A stretch of 64,000 nt of DNA from Haliotis asinina (taxonomy: Eukaryota; Mollusca; Gastropoda; Lepetellida; Haliotidae): contig NC_090288.1 of the NCBI RefSeq assembly GCF_037392515.1, forward strand, positions 14,985,969-15,049,968, written 5' to 3'. The translations under genes and the position numbers were made by a program. The notes under the pieces were generated by a model. It saw only the letters and a program-made list of their open reading frames with translations, did no database searches and was not told the DNA's origin. Of the stretch, positions 56,401 to 64,000 are shown in pieces. Numbering within the stretch: the first letter of the stretch is position 1; each line of letters begins with the position of its first letter.

Positions 56401-57063
56401 GAATATAACTGGCACTAGTCTGTACCTTTATGTCCGTTTTTGCGTTTATTTGCTACTGTTGCGTCGGCTGTGATAGCTGTACGAAACACGTGTGATTCAC
56501 GTGGTCTCAACCATTCATGTGCTTTCTTCAAACTTGCCTCTGTTCGCCAAGCAGAAAATGGGTACCCGGCGGGATGTCACGTGACTATAACCTAGCGCCT
56601 CACTGGCAGCTTCAGTTATCCGATGTAATAATGTGCAATGCAAGCGCTTGGAGTAGACACTGTATCTGGAGTATTTAATGCTATAAAAATACAATCGCTC
56701 ATTATATTATTACCCGGACATGTGTTTTTAAGTGGTTCGTTCTGTTCTTCAGACACTGTGCCGATGGACTGGGGCAGGACACCCTACAGGACGCTTACTC
56801 AGTCCTGGAGTCGGTATCGGACGCCGGGCAGCTGAAGGTCAGTGTGCTCGATCTCCACCCTTCCTTCCGCCCTAATGTTAGGTAAACCCATTTAAAATTT
56901 CGCTTCTATTAAGTACTGTGGGAGAAAATAAGTCTTCTTTTTATTGCAGGCTCGCCTCGTGTCGCTGATGGGGGAGGATATGTTCCGGAAATATGGCGAG
57001 AAGATTATGTACTTGCGTCTGTTCGAAGTCGGCTTAGATAAAGTCCGCTCTCAGATGGAATAG
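44461..57063 (+). CDS. NEK-family serine/threonine kinase, copy 2 (514 aa)
   Basis: Eleven coding exons: 44461-44550, 46424-46684, 47736-47836, 47954-48050, 48834-48941, 50193-50336, 50535-50933, 54898-54997, 55473-55518, 56753-56837 and 56950-57063. Every junction and phase is the same as in copy 1. Kinase domain at residues 5-265: GKGAFG loop, Lys34, HRDLKPQN with Asp128, DLG at 146-148, [11 protein letters not shown]. Exon 7 is longer than in copy 1 and carries an Ala-rich and Lys-rich stretch ([25 protein letters not shown]). Exon 8 encodes a Ser/Thr-rich linker ([14 protein letters not shown]) with no clear match to copy 1. The C-terminal domain is [27 protein letters not shown]. No key residue is lost. 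Intron 7 (4 kb) contains a decayed OTU/transposase-like element, and intron 4 contains an inverted-repeat element. No AATAAA was found within 450 bases of the stop. Confidence 0.92.
45087..45236 (+). repeat. SINE-B, 3' half
   Basis: GTCATCGTATCCCAATTACG, CATGCTGTTGATCACTAATAG, TTTACAGACCGCCGACATG and GGAATATTGTTGCG. In kinase 2 intron 1. Confidence 0.82.
45240..45406. repeat. (ACT/GCT)n trinucleotide repeat
   Basis: Imperfect run of CTA/CTG triplets. If read as coding it gives only Thr/Ala strings. It is intronic and follows the SINE-B tail directly. Confidence 0.85.
45485..46130. other. Open, GC-richer stretch in kinase 2 intron 1, function unknown
   Basis: Contains a 120-codon plus-strand frame (45505-45867) and recurrent words GTTCGGA, GTTCTG, GTACGTT and ACTCGTTC. 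Composition differs from the flanks. I see no domain, no splice support and no repeat partner in the window. It may be a decayed repeat or transposon piece; not called as a gene. Confidence 0.3.
46217..46388 (+). repeat. SINE-B copy, internally deleted
   Basis: GATCTTCACTAACCCATACATG, TGGATGACACATGCCATC, GATCGATGCTCATGCTGTTG and a shortened tail TATTAACTCACTCATC. It ends about 35 bases before the exon 2 acceptor. Confidence 0.8.
47013..47043. repeat. (GT)n with GCGT interruptions
   Basis: TGTGTGTGTGCGTGCGTGCG then GTGTGTGTGTG, in kinase 2 intron 2. Confidence 0.85.
47208..47455 (+). repeat. SINE-B, full-length copy
   Basis: GACCCGTGAAGGTCCGGGG head to GCTGAGTACGGCATAAAACC and ACTCACTCACTTTCTCAC. 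The best forward-sense copy. In kinase 2 intron 2. Confidence 0.92.
48211..48703. mobile_element. Non-autonomous DNA transposon with long inverted repeats, about 490 bp
   Basis: GGTCGCGTCAGGT at the left end is repeated inverted at the right end, and pairing continues through ACCTTTGAG and, less well, to CCAATCA, about 40 bases in all. The interior carries no transposase. No clear target duplication can be read. It lies in intron 4 of kinase copy 2 and is absent from the matching intron of copy 1. Superfamily unknown. Confidence 0.75.
48989..49062 (+). repeat. SINE-A head fragment
   Basis: CGGGGCGGTGGGGTAGCAC A box region, TTCGCTCGTCACGCC and AAAGACCCGGGCTC; it stops after GCCACACAT. Confidence 0.85.
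49078..49112 (+). repeat. tRNA-Ala-like 5' fragment
   Basis: GGGGAATTAGCTCG plus AAGAGC resembles the acceptor and D arm of tRNA-Ala (from memory GGGGAATTAGCTCA). No anticodon or T arm follows, so it is a fragment or SINE head, not a functional tRNA. Confidence 0.35.
50018..50058 (+). repeat. SINE-A tail fragment
   Basis: CCGCCGTGATATTGATGG followed by AAATTGCTAAACGCGGCGTAG. No head and no ACTC tail. Confidence 0.6.
51178..51425. repeat. Tandem repeat, about 75-bp unit, 3-4 copies
   Basis: Units contain TGCAGTGGACCAAGTGGCAC, TTGGTACCTTG.TGCC and TCAAACATTT. Units start near 51182, 51255, 51319 and 51374. It lies in kinase 2 intron 7. Confidence 0.75.
52025..53940 (-). pseudogene. Decayed element with transposase-like and OTU-like pieces
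   Basis: Read on the minus strand from 53940 to 52025, pieces appear in order. [15 protein letters not shown] and [18 protein letters not shown] (53300-53930) are OTU-protease-like. [15 protein letters not shown] and [10 protein letters not shown] lie at about 53150. [29 protein letters not shown] and [14 protein letters not shown] follow at 52050-52410. The latter match, from memory, a family of multi-copy metazoan proteins with FDLQ, MWDE and DNCGGQNKN motifs that look like a DDE-type transposase. The element is a broken fossil with several breaks. It lies antisense in intron 7 of kinase copy 2. It is not a host gene. Confidence 0.6.
55579..55681. mobile_element. MITE-like element
   Basis: About 100 bases with imperfect inverted ends: CGGGGCCAGGATGCACGAAG on the left, and on the other strand CCGGGCCACCATCCACAAAA on the right. 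In kinase 2 intron 9, 60 bases after the exon 9 donor. Confidence 0.5.
55783..55942 (+). repeat. SINE-A copy, near full length
   Basis: CAGTGGGGTAGTCTAGTGGT, TTAAAGCGTTCGCTCGTCACG, CCGTGATATTGCTGG and ACTCACTCACTCAC. The B box is altered (GAGTTCGGTTTCC). Confidence 0.9.
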
Positions 57064-57680
57064 TAGCTCAGAACTTATATACTTTCAAGCTGGCGACATA
57101 TACGGGGAACTTACGAACTCAGCCAGCAGATCATCTGTAAGCAATCCCTCCAGACGGAAAGCAGCAAGCGGTGCAAGTGACTACTGTGGCCATCCTGAGA
57201 TTCATGGCACTGACACGGGCGACTGGAACGTTTGGAATACTCTTATATCGATTTTCAGAAGTCACGATGCAAACGGAATTCGTCCTCAGCTATTGTAAAA
57301 ATACTGACATTTTATGCCATTATTAATCTGACAAAGTACAGTGATTTGTTGAGGCGTTCCAAATTAAGTTCAGTGTCGGGGTTAATATGGAGTAAACGTC
57401 GTTTTCAAGACAGTTGTATCGTGTGTATGGCTGCTTGTAGAAAGCCTTTATATGCGTATGTCGAAGTTTTGCACCTATGCAAATTTGTTTATACAAGTAA
57501 ATATACACATGAGTAAAAGTATTTTTGCTACGCGTTCATGCGAGGTTAGTGTGACATATAAGCAAAAAGAAAAAAAATATATACGCTTGTTTTATAAACA
57601 ATTGTACTCCACCCCTAAAACCATGGCTAGAGAGATTATAAAAAACTTCCTTAGCATTGAATCGTTTAGATTTCACCAAC
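57064..57680. other. Downstream of kinase gene 2; 3' UTR and spacer
   Basis: No canonical poly(A) signal is seen in the first 450 bases. Overlapping open frames (57232-57516, 57452-57781) have no recognizable content. The end of the kinase 2 transcript cannot be placed. Confidence 0.35.
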
Positions 57681-57685
57681 AAAAA

Positions 57686-58165
57686 TGCCACGTTTTACGT
57701 CTGAGCAGCGAGATTGAGCGAGAGGGATGTTGCAGGTGGGGAAACTCAGGCCAGATTTGTACAAATCATGGGTTGACATGAAACCACAAATGAGAGGCTG
57801 GTGAAACGTCTTGGAGAGATTGGTGGGACATCGGACAGACCATGTGGTGGAAGGCCACGGTGGCCATGGCCAATGAAAACCACCATCTTCGTCCTTCGTA
57901 ACAGGTTCCTCACCATGACGTCATCAGCACGACATGCTTTACAACACCCCGTCAGCAGGAGGACTGTACCTCGACGTGTCCGCTATTTTGGTTTGATAGC
58001 TTACCGGTCCTTTAGGGGAATGACCCTCACCCGGCAACATAAACGCAACAGACTGAAGTGGGCTCGACCTGTGCAACGTTGGCAAAGACGACAGTGGAAC
58101 AGAGCGCTGTTTTCGGATGAAAGCAGGTTCCAGCCTTACAGTGCTCACGGCCGGATGCCAGGTCC
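57686..58165 (+). mobile_element. Tc1-family transposase remnant
   Basis: Pieces in order: MPRFT(S)EQR start, GGTSDRPCGGRPR, LRNRFLTMTSSARHALQHPV, SRRTVPRRVRYFGLIAYRSF, RNRLKWARPVQRW and ALFSDESRFQPYS. This is the typical Tc1 order of helix-turn-helix, GRPR motif and first catalytic region, ending at DESRF. The rest of the catalytic domain is missing. The first part is in different frames. The fragment ends at a TTTCACAAAGC piece related to the MITE family. Confidence 0.8.
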
Positions 58166-58225
58166 TTCTTTCACAAAGCAATAAGGGTGATCGTAAGTCA
58201 CTAAGGTATCCTTTGTGCAATGTTA
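58155..58225. repeat. MITE-related fragment truncating the Tc1 remnant
   Basis: GGTCCTTCTTTCACAAAGC, GATCGTAAGTCACTAAGG and CTTTGTGCAATG form an imperfect inverted pair about 65 bases long. It is similar to the GGTCCC..TTCACAAAGC element at 58768. Confidence 0.45.
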
Positions 58226-58767
58226 AAATAGGACATTTTTAAACCTTATAGCTTCTTCGTGAAAGAAACCCCAGGAGAGACAACATTCTGCAGTTCGACA
58301 AAGACAGCATACCGAATAATTATTCTGAGCTGTCTTTGTTTAAACTATTTAATACCGGCGCAAGTTGAGACAACAACAAATACCATATTGTCATGTATTT
58401 TAGTGTGAAGTAAATACAAGTCCAACGTTATAAAGAACTGTTTCTGTAGAGAAAATATTATTATACTACTATGTCCAACGAAAAGGATCGATAACCACGC
58501 TTTACGTTGTGGCATACACTAATTTGTTATTTAAGGTAATTGCTTTAGCTGAATGCTGTTTGATTTCCTTACTACCATCTAGAAAAGCAGAAAATTTAAC
58601 TTTTCATCAATATTAAATTAAAAGGTAAATACTGAAAACTGGAAAAGTGCTTGAAAAAAATTTGGCCATATCCAGAACATATCGGATATTGTTATTGTCG
58701 CTTATATTGAATTACCCTACGGTTATGTACCTGCAGCATGCTTGTTACATAGCATTATTGTCACCCT

Positions 58768-58869
58768 GGTCCCAGATTCACAAAGCATTCGTAACTTTAC
58801 GACTTGTTGTAACTCTACACTCTATCTTACGAATGTCGCAGTGCTACGAAAGCTTCGTGAATCGGGACC
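58768..58869. mobile_element. MITE, about 102 bp
   Basis: GGTCCCAGATTCACAAAGC at the left and, on the other strand, GGTCCCGATTCACGAAGC at the right. The interior is rich in TTCGTAAC/TTACGA. Related ends appear at 25385, 38516 and 58155, so it is a repeated family here. Confidence 0.7.
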
Positions 58870-59795
58870 ATGGATATCAGTCTCTATCGATTTAGGTTGC
58901 TTCTATTGTACATCATTGATTACTTCATTTGATCTTTGTTCACATCGAAGTTTAGGAGGCAATGTTCTATGATACAAGTAACGTATATTTAACCATAAAT
59001 CTGCCGATTAAGTCCCAGAATGTAATTCTCTTCAGCGCAGCAGTATCCAAATGATGAATAAGATTTTCAGAAGTTGTACATTTGTTATACGTAAAGACAC
59101 TTTAGTTACTTAGTAGAAAGGTCCGAGGTATGGAACATGTATATAATTTGAACAAGTGTGCATTACCAGTGAAAATGTGGGATAAAGAACAGCACTATAT
59201 ATCATCAAATTATTGTTGGACACATGTACATGTTGAATGCGTGCTCTGATATCTTGATCCCAATTGTTCAGATGCCTGTTCTTCTTTGTCGATGTATAGA
59301 ATGGTGTCGATATAATAAGTAATATACAATACTGTTATCATTATTATATTATTGGTTTCCAGTATATACTGGATGCGAGTTCCTGTCCTATCTTATGCTT
59401 CATGTGTATGATATTCTTTTTCGATATGATAAAATAATTTCTGTATGAAGTATCGCACAATCTGTTCTAGTTTAGTTTACAGTAGACTGTCTTTGCCTCA
59501 TGGGGACGACTTGTCACATGAAAGATAAGTTTTTCTTATGATGCCTCAGGTTAAAAAAATCCCATCGCCCGACGCCGGGGATAAGTCAGTTTTCATTTCG
59601 GGCAATCAAATAAAGGTATCTTACTTGTCCGTGGAGTACTGGAGTATTTCCACTTACGGTTTCAAACTGCAAATAACCTTGGATTTAATTTCATATCTGC
59701 TCACAATGAAGCTATTTAAGTTCGCATTAATAGTAAAGTAGAGCTAGTAGAGAGTGAAATTATCACTCTTCGATAAATAGTCCAGTAAACATTCA

Positions 59796-59897
59796 CATCA
59801 AACACATTCTCTTCCCACCGAGGTTACTTGTCATGTCTTCCTACGAACGGAGGAAGATATGACAAGCAAACACTGTGGGAAGAGAATGCATCAAACA
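59796..59897. mobile_element. Fold-back element with 9-bp direct flanks
   Basis: Arms at 59805-59842 and 59851-59888 pair over 38 bases with about five mismatches (outer 14, CATTCTCTTCCCAC, perfect), leaving an 8-base loop. CATCAAACA stands immediately outside on both sides (59796-59804 and 59889-59897), a 9-bp target duplication as left by Mutator-like elements. A microRNA-type hairpin is the alternative, but the flanking repeat argues for transposition. Confidence 0.8.
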
Positions 59898-59914
59898 TTG
59901 TGTCATAAAATCAG

Positions 59915-59995
59915 GGCAAGTAGAAACTTGCCCTGTGGCAAGTGGCTTTTCAACATATGTTTGAACCCCTGGATGCGCAATTACTGGATGGTGGA
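59915..59995 (+). repeat. Short dispersed repeat around GGCAAGTGGCTTTT
   Basis: CATAAAATCAGGGCAAGTAG, CTTGCCCTGTGGCAAGTGGC and ATATGTTTGAACCCC resemble 28715-28825, which has CATAAAAAATCACGGCAAG and GGCAAGTGGCTTTTTAAA followed by ATATGTACCCC. Two copies only; family unknown. Confidence 0.5.
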
Positions 59996-60038
59996 GAGAG
60001 TGAACTGGGTTGACACCGTCCTGAACCTAAATTAGCAC

Positions 60039-60180
60039 GAGTGAGTAAGTATGGTTTTACGCTGCTTTTAGTAGTATTTCAGCAATATGGCTTGGGAAAC
60101 CAAAAATGGGCTTCTCATATATACCCATAAGAGATTCGAATCCAGATCTTTTGCGTGACGAGCGAACGTTACCCCCCGCG
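60039..60180 (-). repeat. SINE-A copy, head truncated
   Basis: Reverse family A: GAGTAAGTATGGTTTTACGC, GCTTTTAGTAGTATTTC, GAGATTCGAATCC and GTGACGAGCGAACG; it then runs into a CA repeat. Confidence 0.85.
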
Positions 60181-60226
60181 CACACACACACACACACACA
60201 CACACCACCCCACCCCACCCCACCCG
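60180..60226. repeat. (CA)n and (CACCC)n microsatellites
   Basis: About 12 CA followed by four CACCC units. It has grown at the A-box end of the SINE-A copy. Confidence 0.9.
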
Positions 60227-61010
60227 AACCACAAAATCAAGTAATTTGAAAGACCATATGTATACAATGTATATGGCGGTTTTTCAGTCTGATGGTGGAC
60301 AGATGTCCGAAGTGATACTGTTCTTAAATTTCTCTAAGTCCATGTATGCGGACTTGGTCTCGTCGGTATTTGGTTGAAACAGTGTCGATGCGACGTGAGA
60401 CTGAACTCAACTCAACTCTTGAGCTTGTGTCACATACGAGGGATAATGCTAAGTGCGGCGTTACGGCAAGTAACCTTCAACAAAACTCATTCTGAAATCT
60501 ATCACATAGTCGGTTGATCACTGGCTTTATACACTACAGTAGTATTAACGATGGACTGTGAATATCCTCAGATATCAAGACGCTTGCGCATGTCAGCGGA
60601 AAATGCCAAGGTCCTCTTTTACAGCACTTTACCGGCTCGCTTTATTCATCACGTAAATGATAGAGTATATGGCAACTTTGGTAAAGATTCTGCAAAAATC
60701 TCACAGTTGGTATGATGTTCTGATTATGATCAGTGGTTCATTGACAAAGAAACAACAAATCTTACCCATTATTCAGAAGAATATGACACACTCTAGTTGA
60801 ATTTTTGAACAAGCGCCTCTTCGTCCATTCCTGTCGTCTGGAACTCGCGCGCATTTAAACCTCGTGCACCAGCAAGAGGTGAGTCTCAGTTGACCAAATT
60901 TGTAACCGTGACATCAAGTGGCGAGGTCGGCAACACCTAGGAGAAATCTTCGACTTTCAGGATTAGATTTGACATTTGTTCAGGTTAAAATGGACAACGA
61001 CGAAGAGATG

Positions 61011-61090
61011 ATGGCGATATGTAGCCTAGTGGTTAAAGCACCCGACTTGTCAAATGAAACACTAGTGCTGGGTTCGATTTTCCCAAGCAA
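61011..61090 (+). repeat. tRNA-like SINE head
   Basis: TGTAGCCTAGTGGTTAAAGC A box, GGGTTCGATTTTCCC B box, 26 bases of unusual middle. No family A body follows; either a truncated A or another tRNA-derived family. Confidence 0.55.
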
Positions 61091-61730
61091 CAAATCGAGA
61101 TAATGATATTTCATAATATGTTCATGATATGTAAACCGATATAGAGTACGTTGCAGTGCATACAAAGTTCAGTTTCGTGTAATCTGCAGCATACATTTGC
61201 CGGCTAATATTACGCCAGTTAACATAATCAGCACTCCGGTATATTTCTCTTGACCGCCTAAATCTGATGGAGTGTGGACGAGACAAACCAGCGGTACGCC
61301 ACACCTTTCCATAGTACTTTGTTCACGGATTTTTCTACAGTAGTATTTCTGTTGTCAGGCGTTAAAATAGAGAGCGAGAAAAAAACTGCTATTACACATT
61401 TTGTTCATGCTAAGAGTCTTTCACCACAGGTGGGATGTTTAAAATAATAGAACATAACATTAGACATTCAGGTGCCAAAAATACTACTATAATATTAAAA
61501 AGAGAAAAGAAAACCAACAAAAAACGACAGGCATTTTACTCTGTAGCGTTAGCTCGGCGTTTTTATCTAATTCATTGTTTCATTATTTAATAATTATTTA
61601 TTTGGATTTCACTCCTATTCATCAGCGGTATTTAAAAATAGAAAAATTAAAACAAACTTCCATTTCACCAAGAAGTGTGGCCGACGGTTCCTTAAACCAA
61701 GTAATGAAAGAAGTGTGGCCTTAGAGTGGG

Positions 61731-61936
61731 TAAGATCCGGGCTATACTGTTGTAAACCAAGACTTACGGAATCGGGTGGTCAGGTTCACTGAGTACTTGG
61801 TTGACACAAGGCTTTATACTCCAACAGCGCCGATCGATCATTGTGATTTTGATCACTGATCCAGATTCGATTATTAAGAGACGGTGCCATATAACTGACA
61901 TATTGTGCTGTGTCATACAACAAACAAACAAACAAA
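61731..61936 (+). repeat. SINE-B copy with a (CAAA)n end
   Basis: GGAATCGGGTGGTCAGGTTC, TTGATCACTGATCCAGATTC, GTGCCATATAACTGACATATT. The usual ACTC tail is replaced by about four ACAA units. Confidence 0.75.
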
Positions 61937-62549
61937 CGGTATCTATGGCTGGAAACGTAAATAGAACTGTGATATTTACCTCGCTGTGAAAATATACAGC
62001 TTCAACATCCGTTTCGTAACATCCGTGAGCATAATGCTGCTAAAATATAAAGTTAACAAGATGACTCCTAAAGAACAGTCCTCCTTTATTACTGATTTTC
62101 ACTTTTTTATCTCCTGAAGTAATCGATAATGCATAAACGTGAGTCGCGGTAACGTGATTTTGTAAGCGATTGCCTTATGTTTCTGTTATTCGATATGTAA
62201 AATATTGTATTTCAGTTTTCTTGCTTTGATTCAGTGTGATGTAACAGACTCAGGTAAACCTTATTCTTCTCGAATGTATTCACTATCTCCTTTTATAGTT
62301 TTCAGATTGGTACCCGATCTCAAGAAATACCTCACAGTTCATAATTAAAATTCGTGACAAAAGTCGCAGTCGAGAAGGTTAAAATCAGATAAAACCGTTT
62401 TCAGATGGAGGATTCGAAAATATCATGTTTGTTCACTGACCAGGAACACATAACACGTTAGAACGGGTCGTTGTTTCAATTCTAGCTTCACTCAAATATA
62501 TTTTGAATCAGATCTTTTAATCCGATATGATGCTCTCTTTGTACAGAAT

Positions 62550-62745
62550 CCTTGAAGATTCGGGTCAGTATTGGTATTCAGTAACCCATGTTTGTTGTAA
62601 GTGGCGACCAACGGGATCGGATAATCAGATGCGCTGACACATGCCACACAGATTGATGTTCATGCTTTTGATCACGGGATTGTTTGGTCAAGACTCGAAT
62701 ATTTGTAGATCGCCACTTTATAGTTGGAATATTGCTGAGTGAATA
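62550..62745 (+). repeat. SINE-B copy, diverged
   Basis: TTGAAGATTCGGGTCAGTATTG, CAGTAACCCATGTTTGTTG, GATCACGGGATTGTTTGG and GGAATATTGCTGAGTG. No ACTC tail. Confidence 0.8.
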
Positions 62746-63040
62746 TTGGCGTTATTCAACAAGTCAACAATCCTTCATACAGCTTACTTTTCATATGTGC
62801 AATTTCGCTTTCAAAGAAAAGAAAGCCAACGCGGATAGCAGATTTTCTTCGACAGTATTACCCTTTGCTTGTAGACGCCATGGGGCTCAGAAATGAGTGG
62901 GCGTACTAAATATCAACAAACATATTTATTACTTCTAATTCCCTTTTGTATCACCTGTTTCAGTTCGAGTTCAAAATACAGAAATTAGATATATCATTTC
63001 TTTTCTTTTTTTATTATTATAGGATATTTATACAATAGCC

Positions 63041-63058
63041 ATATATATATATATATAG
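63041..63058. repeat. (AT)n run
   Basis: Eight TA dinucleotides. Confidence 0.85.
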
Positions 63059-63669
63059 GATGACCCTTGTCTATTTTATCTTGAAACAAAATTACTTTTG
63101 TTCACTGACCTCGTAATGTTAAAAGTTTACCTAGCTTGGATATTTCGCAAAATTGATCTTGAGAGAAAGTATCAAACCAGATTTTGTTCGGTGATCAGAT
63201 AACTGATTGCCCAGCACAACTCAATTTATACTAATTTAAGAATGGTTGATGGCAATATAATCAAAAATGTCATTAGAAATCCTGAAGCAGTGGAAATGGA
63301 AAAAAAACATCGCTTGGAGTTCTGGCGCTTTCAACATTCACAATACGACAAACATAGAACAAATTAAAGCTTTATTATTTCATGTATGTTACAATTTTAG
63401 CTTGATTCTTTCTCACCTAAGGTATAGAAACGTACGTAAAATCATCAGCAGGTAGCCCGATCACCTGGCAACCAGGACGCGGAAGTTGAAATGGGAAATA
63501 ACTCTTGTACTACATCCGGAATACGAACATTCCTCTATTTTCATAACATGGGGAATTTTGCTGGCAGTGTTTTTGCGTCTTAAAATGCTGTTGAGAAAAC
63601 ACGTTCGATCACGTCGATTATGGACTCGTCAATGACCACTGTAAGGAGCAACGTCCAGCTGACATGATA

Positions 63670-63858
63670 CTAGTGCCACGATATTCCCAGTGCATCTGCA
63701 AGAACCATGGCTTTAAGAATATATCTGTCAGGACCATACTCAGTGAAAAACAACTCGGTATCTGAGGAAAACAAATCACCTATGTGATATGTCATGGACG
63801 CCCGATGAACACATTTAATGAACACCGTTTGGATTTGTTTGTTAGACCAAACTGTCAC
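63670..63858 (-). CDS. Possible terminal exon of an unidentified minus-strand gene
   Basis: On the minus strand TTTAGCAG is followed by 62 open codons and a stop at 63672-63670. The peptide includes TVFIKCVHRASMTYHIGDLF and TEYGPDRYILKAMVLADALG, which looks like folded protein. I recognise no family. If real, the rest of the gene lies to the right of the window. Nearby plus-strand bases 63620-63640 (ATG plus six codons, then GTAAGG) could be a first exon reading the other way; that is weaker still. Confidence 0.35.
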   Translation of the reverse strand: MTVWSNKQIQTVFIKCVHRASMTYHIGDLFSSDTELFFTEYGPDRYILKAMVLADALGISWH

Positions 63859-64000
63859 CTGCTAAACCAAACTGTCAGCTGATGTAGTTCATTGATGATT
63901 GAGTTTTGAGAGCTTTTTCTGTGGCCAATGAGCAACAGTGCTTTCAATAGTGATGGCTTCGTACAGTGTCACTTGCAAACTCGGAGAGGGGAGTTTTGCT

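Noticed and set aside
59796-59897. microRNA precursor
   Set aside because: The hairpin could pass as one, but exact 9-bp direct repeats on both sides point to an inserted element.
63620-63640. First exon of a third NEK kinase
   Set aside because: ATGGACTCGTC resembles the kinase starts only superficially; the following residues do not match [12 protein letters not shown].

Overview
The window reads as nuclear DNA of a gastropod mollusc, most likely an abalone (Haliotis). The reasons are the intron-rich metazoan genes, the AT-rich background, and above all dozens of copies of two short interspersed repeats whose 3' ends read GCGGCGTAAAACTAAACTCACTCACTC. From memory that tail is typical of Haliotis sequence; no search was run. 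No bacterial, plasmid or CRISPR features are seen.

Four complete protein-coding genes could be reconstructed exon by exon, each with GT-AG introns and matching phases. (1) A CYYR1-like small membrane protein on the + strand (coding 10803-17913, 4 exons). (2) A PRD-like homeobox gene on the - strand (coding 26868-21439, 4 coding exons, 941 aa) with its homeobox split by the PRD-class intron between homeodomain residues 46 and 47. (3) and (4) A tandem pair of NEK-family protein kinases on the + strand (30177-42356 and 44461-57063). Both are intact, both have 11 coding exons with the same phases, and both have an ETS-type site about 75-80 bp before the start codon. Kinase exon 2 is about 2% diverged between the copies while neighbouring exons are 10% or more diverged, which suggests recent gene conversion.

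Layout: 1-5060 holds old repeats, a ~170-bp tandem repeat and weak hints of a minus-strand gene whose promoter may be the CRE/ETS cluster at 5030-5059. 5060-10800 is mostly repeats. 10803-18107 is the CYYR1-like gene; its first intron carries a decayed LINE (11302-14689) flanked by a 90-bp direct repeat, and its third intron a long degenerate minisatellite. 18100-21040 is a SINE-rich spacer. 21043-26990 is the homeobox gene. 27000-30090 is a spacer. 30098-57063 is the kinase pair, whose introns hold a mariner element, a 490-bp inverted-repeat element, a decayed OTU/transposase-like element and several minisatellites. 57064-64000 is repeat-rich (Tc1 remnant, MITEs, a perfect fold-back element with 9-bp flanking repeats), with one weak minus-strand exon candidate at the right edge.

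The genes do not form an operon-like unit. The only functional grouping visible is the duplicated kinase pair. The most unusual signals are the kinase duplication with a localized conversion tract, the 90-bp target duplication of the LINE, and the large unassigned PRD-like homeobox protein.
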